Shown here one piece after another: positions 60,834 to 64,000 of a stretch of DNA of 64,000 nucleotides. Position 1 is the stretch's first letter, and the number at the start of each line of letters is the position of its first letter. Made by a program: the position numbers and the translations under genes. The stretch spans positions 1 to 64,000 of the forward strand of contig JAPPLM010000065.1 in the NCBI GenBank assembly GCA_028874195.1. Direction: 5' to 3'. Source of the stretch: Chloroflexota bacterium (GTDB taxonomy: Bacteria > Chloroflexota > UBA11872 > VXOZ01). The notes beneath the pieces are model-generated. The model was not told where the DNA came from. It saw only the letters and a list, made by a program, of their open reading frames with translations, and searched no databases.

Positions 60834-61811
60834 ATGGCAACCACACAGATGCTATCGGATGTGATTACCGATTCGCGAGCCTGGACCGCAGAATCGATCG
60901 ACGACGGCGCTTCGTGGCGGTATACCTTAACGCCGGCATGCTTTGCGGAACTGGACGCCTTTCTCGCACAGCGGCGGGGGCAGTCCCTGCCGACTACCGA
61001 AGTTCGCATCGAGAGCGCGGACTTTCCCGCCTGCGCCGCGCTTTTGGCAGACGCGCTCACCGCGCTGGAGAGCGGCCGGGGCTTTGCCATCGTCGAACAC
61101 GTTTCGCTGGACCGGTACTCGCGTGAAGAAGCGCAGGAGATCTACTGGGTGGTCGGCCAGCTTCTTGGCGCGCCGTTTGCGCAGGACGTGAAAGGCACGC
61201 TGCTCTACGACGTGCGCGATATGGGGCAGGATGTGTCCAAAGGGGCGCGCTTCTCCGTCAGCAACCTGGAGAGCAGCTTCCACATGGACCACTGCTTCGG
61301 CGATCCCATTCCCGACATTCTCGGCCTGCTCAGCTTGCACGGGGCGAAATCCGGCGGCAGGAGCCAGTTCCTGAGCGCGTATACGCTGCACAACGAACTG
61401 CTGACCCAGCATCCGGAAGCCTTGGCATCGCTCTACGATACTTGGTACTTCGACCGGCGGGGGCAGTTCAAAGAAGGCGAAAAGCCGGTGTTCGAAGCGC
61501 CGATCTTCCGGTGGGATGCACAAGGCTTGCACATCCGCTATCTGTATTACTACATCCAGGTCGGGCAGGAAAAGATGGGCGAGCCGTTCAGTGCAGCGCA
61601 AGCGCAGGCGCTGGAGGCGGTGGAGGCCACCCTTGCCCGACAAGACCTGCACGTAGAGATGCTGCTGGAGCCGGGCCAGATGCTCTTCACGAGCAACCAC
61701 TGGCTGCTGCACAACCGCACCTCGTTCGAGGACTACCCCGAACCGGAACGACGGCGGCACCTGGTGCGCCTGTGGCTGAGCAACCGCAACGGTGACGCGG
61801 CGCATCATTAG
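60834..61811 (+). CDS. TauD/TfdA-like Fe(II)/2-oxoglutarate dioxygenase
   Basis: This 325-residue protein has the facial triad: FHMDHCFGDP (His-x-Asp, about residues 144-146) and a distal His in NHWLLHNRTSFEDY (about 295), with Arg in RRRHLVRLWLSN for 2-oxoglutarate. The fold is the double-stranded beta-helix. It hydroxylates an unknown substrate; these enzymes act on taurine, aryloxyacetates, gamma-butyrobetaine and others. AGGAGG lies 9 nt before the ATG. No signal peptide. Confidence 0.9.
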   Translation: MATTQMLSDVITDSRAWTAESIDDGASWRYTLTPACFAELDAFLAQRRGQSLPTTEVRIESADFPACAALLADALTALESGRGFAIVEHVSLDRYSREEAQEIYWVVGQLLGAPFAQDVKGTLLYDVRDMGQDVSKGARFSVSNLESSFHMDHCFGDPIPDILGLLSLHGAKSGGRSQFLSAYTLHNELLTQHPEALASLYDTWYFDRRGQFKEGEKPVFEAPIFRWDAQGLHIRYLYYYIQVGQEKMGEPFSAAQAQALEAVEATLARQDLHVEMLLEPGQMLFTSNHWLLHNRTSFEDYPEPERRRHLVRLWLSNRNGDAAHH

Positions 61812-61952
61812 GCAGTCAGATGCGAAGCAGCAGAAAGCCCTGGCCGCCTACGCAATGACCTGGTAACGCCCTCGCCAAGGCGAGTCTTTCCCCTCTCCCT
61901 TGCTGGGAGAGGGCCGGGGTGAGGGTGAAATTCCTGTATAAACTGCTCGCGT

Positions 61953-61980
61953 GTAGGGGCACGATATATCGTGCCCCTAC
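61953..61980. repeat. Perfect 28-bp palindrome, GTAGGGGCACGATA type
   Basis: GTAGGGGCACGATA followed by its own reverse complement. An identical palindrome lies at 62745-62772, framing the HD-domain gene. Next to it (61888-61925) is a CCCTCTCCC..GGGAGAGGG inverted repeat. Confidence 0.85.
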
Positions 61981-62101
61981 GGGCTAGATTTCCTAACCGT
62001 GATCCTCTTTCGATCAACAGCCCGAAATTCGGCGCGATCCGTCCTGTTACGCTAACTAGGACTTAGACCCGCAAAGTTCCTACCTGCAAAGGAGAAACAC
62101 C

Positions 62102-62686
62102 ATGGCCGCCACCGAAGCACTACGGGAGAGCGTCCGCCGGAGTTTTCCGGAATTAGCCGAGATTGCGAATGAAACCTTGCGGGAGCAGGTGGTGGAGGCG
62201 TGGGCGTTTGCGCTATCCGAAACCGAATTCACCGCCATCGAGCAAATCCGCGCCTCTGGCAATCCGACCACGCCCGCCATGAAGGTGGGCACCCAGGCGG
62301 AGCATTTGCGCGGCGTCGCCCGCATCGCGTTAGCCATGGCCGACTCCTTGCAGCAGGTGGTGGGAGCGTTGAGCATAGACCGCGACCTACTATGCGCCGC
62401 CGCGCTCTGCCACGATCTCGGTAAGCCGTTCGAGTTCAGCCCCGCCAACCAAGCCCGCTGGCAGGCCGACCCCCGCAAAGTCGGCTACCCGTCGGTACGC
62501 CATCCGGCCTACGGCGTTTACGTGGCGCTGACGGTGGGACTGCCGGAAGCCATCGTGCACACGGCCGGGGCGCACTCCGCCGAGGGCGAGAACGTGGAGC
62601 GCAGCCTGGAAAACACCATCGTCCACCTGGCCGACCATGCCTATTGGACAATCCTGCGGCGCGCGGGGGCCTTGGAGGACGGATAG
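62102..62686 (+). CDS. HD-domain phosphohydrolase-like protein
   Basis: The 194-residue product contains AEHLRGVARIALAMA, LCAAALCHDLGKPFEF (the His-Asp motif), VRHPAYGVYVALTVGLPEAIVHTAGAHSAEGE, giving the metal-binding His/Asp set H...HD...H...D-like of HD hydrolases. These cleave phosphomonoesters or nucleotides. AAAGGAG lies 8 nt before the ATG. It is bracketed by identical palindromes. Confidence 0.85.
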   Translation: MAATEALRESVRRSFPELAEIANETLREQVVEAWAFALSETEFTAIEQIRASGNPTTPAMKVGTQAEHLRGVARIALAMADSLQQVVGALSIDRDLLCAAALCHDLGKPFEFSPANQARWQADPRKVGYPSVRHPAYGVYVALTVGLPEAIVHTAGAHSAEGENVERSLENTIVHLADHAYWTILRRAGALEDG

Positions 62687-62744
62687 GCGGGTAAGCGGCC
62701 ACATGGCAGGGCGCACGCCCCTCTTCCATGGGTGCAAGTGTATG

Positions 62745-62772
62745 GTAGGGGCACGATATATCGTGCCCCTAC
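62745..62772. repeat. Perfect 28-bp palindrome, GTAGGGGCACGATA type (second copy)
   Basis: Identical to 61953-61980. It lies between the HD-domain gene and the class V aminotransferase gene; nothing else is recognised in 62687-62912. Confidence 0.85.
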
Positions 62773-62912
62773 GATCGCGGTGTCTCTCCAAGGCGTTCGG
62801 GCTTAGGCTAATTCAGTTCTACGCGTGCAGGCTCAGGCATTTAGGCTACTATATCCATACTGTGATCGAAACTGATTCATGTGGCTAAGAGTTCAAGGAA
62901 GGAATAAGCCCA

Positions 62913-64000
62913 ATGACAAACATGGCGCAACGCACTTTGCCCCAGCGACTGCTGCTTGGCCCGGGACCGGCCAACGTGCATCCGCAGATCATGGCGGCGC
63001 TCCAGCAGCCCGTGCTCGGCCATCTGGACCCGGTGTTCCAGGAGATTCTGGTGGAAACCGCGGGCCAGTTGCGACGCCTCTTCGGCACCGAGAATGAAGT
63101 TACGCTTGCCGTCACCGGCACCGGTTTTTCCGGCATGGAGTCGTGTCTGGCGAACCTCATCGAGCCTGGCGACACGATGCTCGTCGGCGTGAATGGCTTC
63201 TTCGGCACGCGCATGGTCGACTTCGCCAAGCGCTTTGGCGCCGAGGTGGTTGAGGTCAACGGCGAATGGGGCCGGCCGCTCGCCGCTGACGACATAGACG
63301 ACGCGCTGCACCAGAACCCGGGCGTGAAAATTGTCGGCTTCGTGCATGGCGAGACGTCTACCGGTGTGCGCCAGCCTATTCCGGAGATCGCCAATGTGGC
63401 CCATGCCCACGGCGCGCTGGTGCTCATGGATGCCGTGACCTCGCTGGGCGGGTTGCCGGTCATGGTTGACGAGTGGGGCGTGGACGCGGCCTACAGCGCC
63501 AGCCAGAAGTGCGTCGGCACGATCTCGGGTCTCGCGCCGCTCACGTTCAGCGCCCGCGCCCGCGAGCGCATCGCGCAGCGCCAGGGGCCGCTGCCGACGT
63601 GGTACCACGACATCGAGGCGCTGCACCAGTACTGGTCGGCGCAGGGTTTCTATCACCACACGTGCTCCAGCACACTGGTCTACGGCCTGAAAGCCGCCCT
63701 CGACCTTATGGATGAAGAGGGTATCGACAACCGCTTCGCCCGCCACCAGCGCTGCGGCGACGCCCTGAAGAACGGTCTGGAGGCCATGGGACTTTCCCTG
63801 GTAGCCGCCGCGGGCCACCGCCTGCCGATGTTGACGACGGTCAGAATCCCGGAAGGCGTGGAAGACCTGGACGTGCGCAAAGCCCTCCTTGCCGAGCACG
63901 GCATCGAGATTGCGGGCGGCCTGGGACCGTTGATGGGCCAGATCTGGCGCATCGGCCTGATGGGCTACGTGGCGCAACCGGACAACGTACGCACGTTCCT
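62913..64000 (+). CDS. Class V PLP aminotransferase, alanine-glyoxylate/serine-pyruvate type (partial)
   Basis: The frame runs off the window end after 362 codons, so the C-terminus is missing. It begins MTNMAQRTLPQRLLLGPGPANVHPQ, and has VTGTGFSGMESCLANLIEPGD, GFVHGETSTGVRQPIPEI, LVLMDAVTSLGGLPV (Asp to the pyridine nitrogen) and AYSASQKCVGTISGLAPL (Schiff-base Lys). Family members convert glyoxylate to glycine or act on 2-aminoethylphosphonate, with serine or alanine as donors. AAGGAAGGA lies 9 nt before the ATG. Confidence 0.9.
   Translation, partial: MTNMAQRTLPQRLLLGPGPANVHPQIMAALQQPVLGHLDPVFQEILVETAGQLRRLFGTENEVTLAVTGTGFSGMESCLANLIEPGDTMLVGVNGFFGTRMVDFAKRFGAEVVEVNGEWGRPLAADDIDDALHQNPGVKIVGFVHGETSTGVRQPIPEIANVAHAHGALVLMDAVTSLGGLPVMVDEWGVDAAYSASQKCVGTISGLAPLTFSARARERIAQRQGPLPTWYHDIEALHQYWSAQGFYHHTCSSTLVYGLKAALDLMDEEGIDNRFARHQRCGDALKNGLEAMGLSLVAAAGHRLPMLTTVRIPEGVEDLDVRKALLAEHGIEIAGGLGPLMGQIWRIGLMGYVAQPDNVRTF

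Noticed and set aside
1-64000. CRISPR array or tRNA/rRNA genes
   Set aside because: No regular spacer-repeat array and no tRNA T-arm words in a cloverleaf context were seen; dispersed palindromes are not evenly spaced.

Overview
The window reads as chromosomal DNA of a high-GC bacterium. A member of the Chloroflexota is the most likely source, perhaps an uncultured marine or host-associated lineage. This is inferred from gene content and style: many lipoproteins with Thr/Pro-rich linkers, Tat-type lipoprotein solute-binding proteins, plant-type LRR proteins, HyuA/HyuB, GMC oxidoreductase and DegT genes, and intergenic DNA full of short palindromic repeats. No rRNA or tRNA gene was seen, so the placement is not proven.

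Layout. 0.3-13.5 kb is an accessory region: a degenerate class I glutamine-amidotransferase-like protein, a lipoprotein, a free-standing small RNA/peptide unit, a Doc toxin-antitoxin pair, an M55 aminopeptidase, a DegT aminotransferase, a frameshifted small membrane protein, an oligogalacturonate-lyase-like protein, the DarT/DarG toxin-antitoxin pair, a 565-residue coiled-coil protein of unknown function, a DUF3574-like protein and a GNAT acetyltransferase. 13.8-25.6 kb holds three orphan solute-binding proteins, a tandemly duplicated cassette (small protein plus retropepsin-like protease) inserted against purD, a HAD phosphatase, an MFS transporter and small membrane proteins. 25.6-32.3 kb has a giant LRR protein and the housekeeping genes nadD, rsfS and mutS2. 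32.7-45.3 kb has a GMC oxidoreductase, a class III aminotransferase, a HAD phosphatase, an AT-richer pair (proteasome-beta-like Ntn protein plus small acidic partner), an ankyrin protein, an Lnt-like protein without its catalytic cysteine, a methyltransferase, a CPVC membrane protein and a 5'-nucleotidase-like lipoprotein.

45.5-56 kb contains cmk-rluB, a sugar isomerase/SDR pair, miaA with an overlapping small membrane protein, and the run dapF-DUF5808-hyuA-hyuB. 56-64 kb has three tandem paralogous lipoproteins, a minus-strand acyl-CoA cluster (two hot-dog/MaoC proteins and a PaaK-like ligase), a TauD-like dioxygenase, an HD-domain protein and a class V aminotransferase that runs off the end.

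The observations most worth following are: the compact RNA unit at 2243-2417, where a 15-codon ORF with a perfect extended Shine-Dalgarno ends inside a GNRA tetraloop; the Ntn-hydrolase-like protein at 37018, whose residues line up with proteasome Thr1/Asp17/Lys33; the duplicated protease cassette with a vestigial purD start between the copies; the DarTG neighbourhood with the unknown coiled-coil gene; and two enzymes (glutamine amidotransferase, Lnt) that have lost catalytic residues. At least six families of dispersed palindromic repeats occupy the larger gaps.
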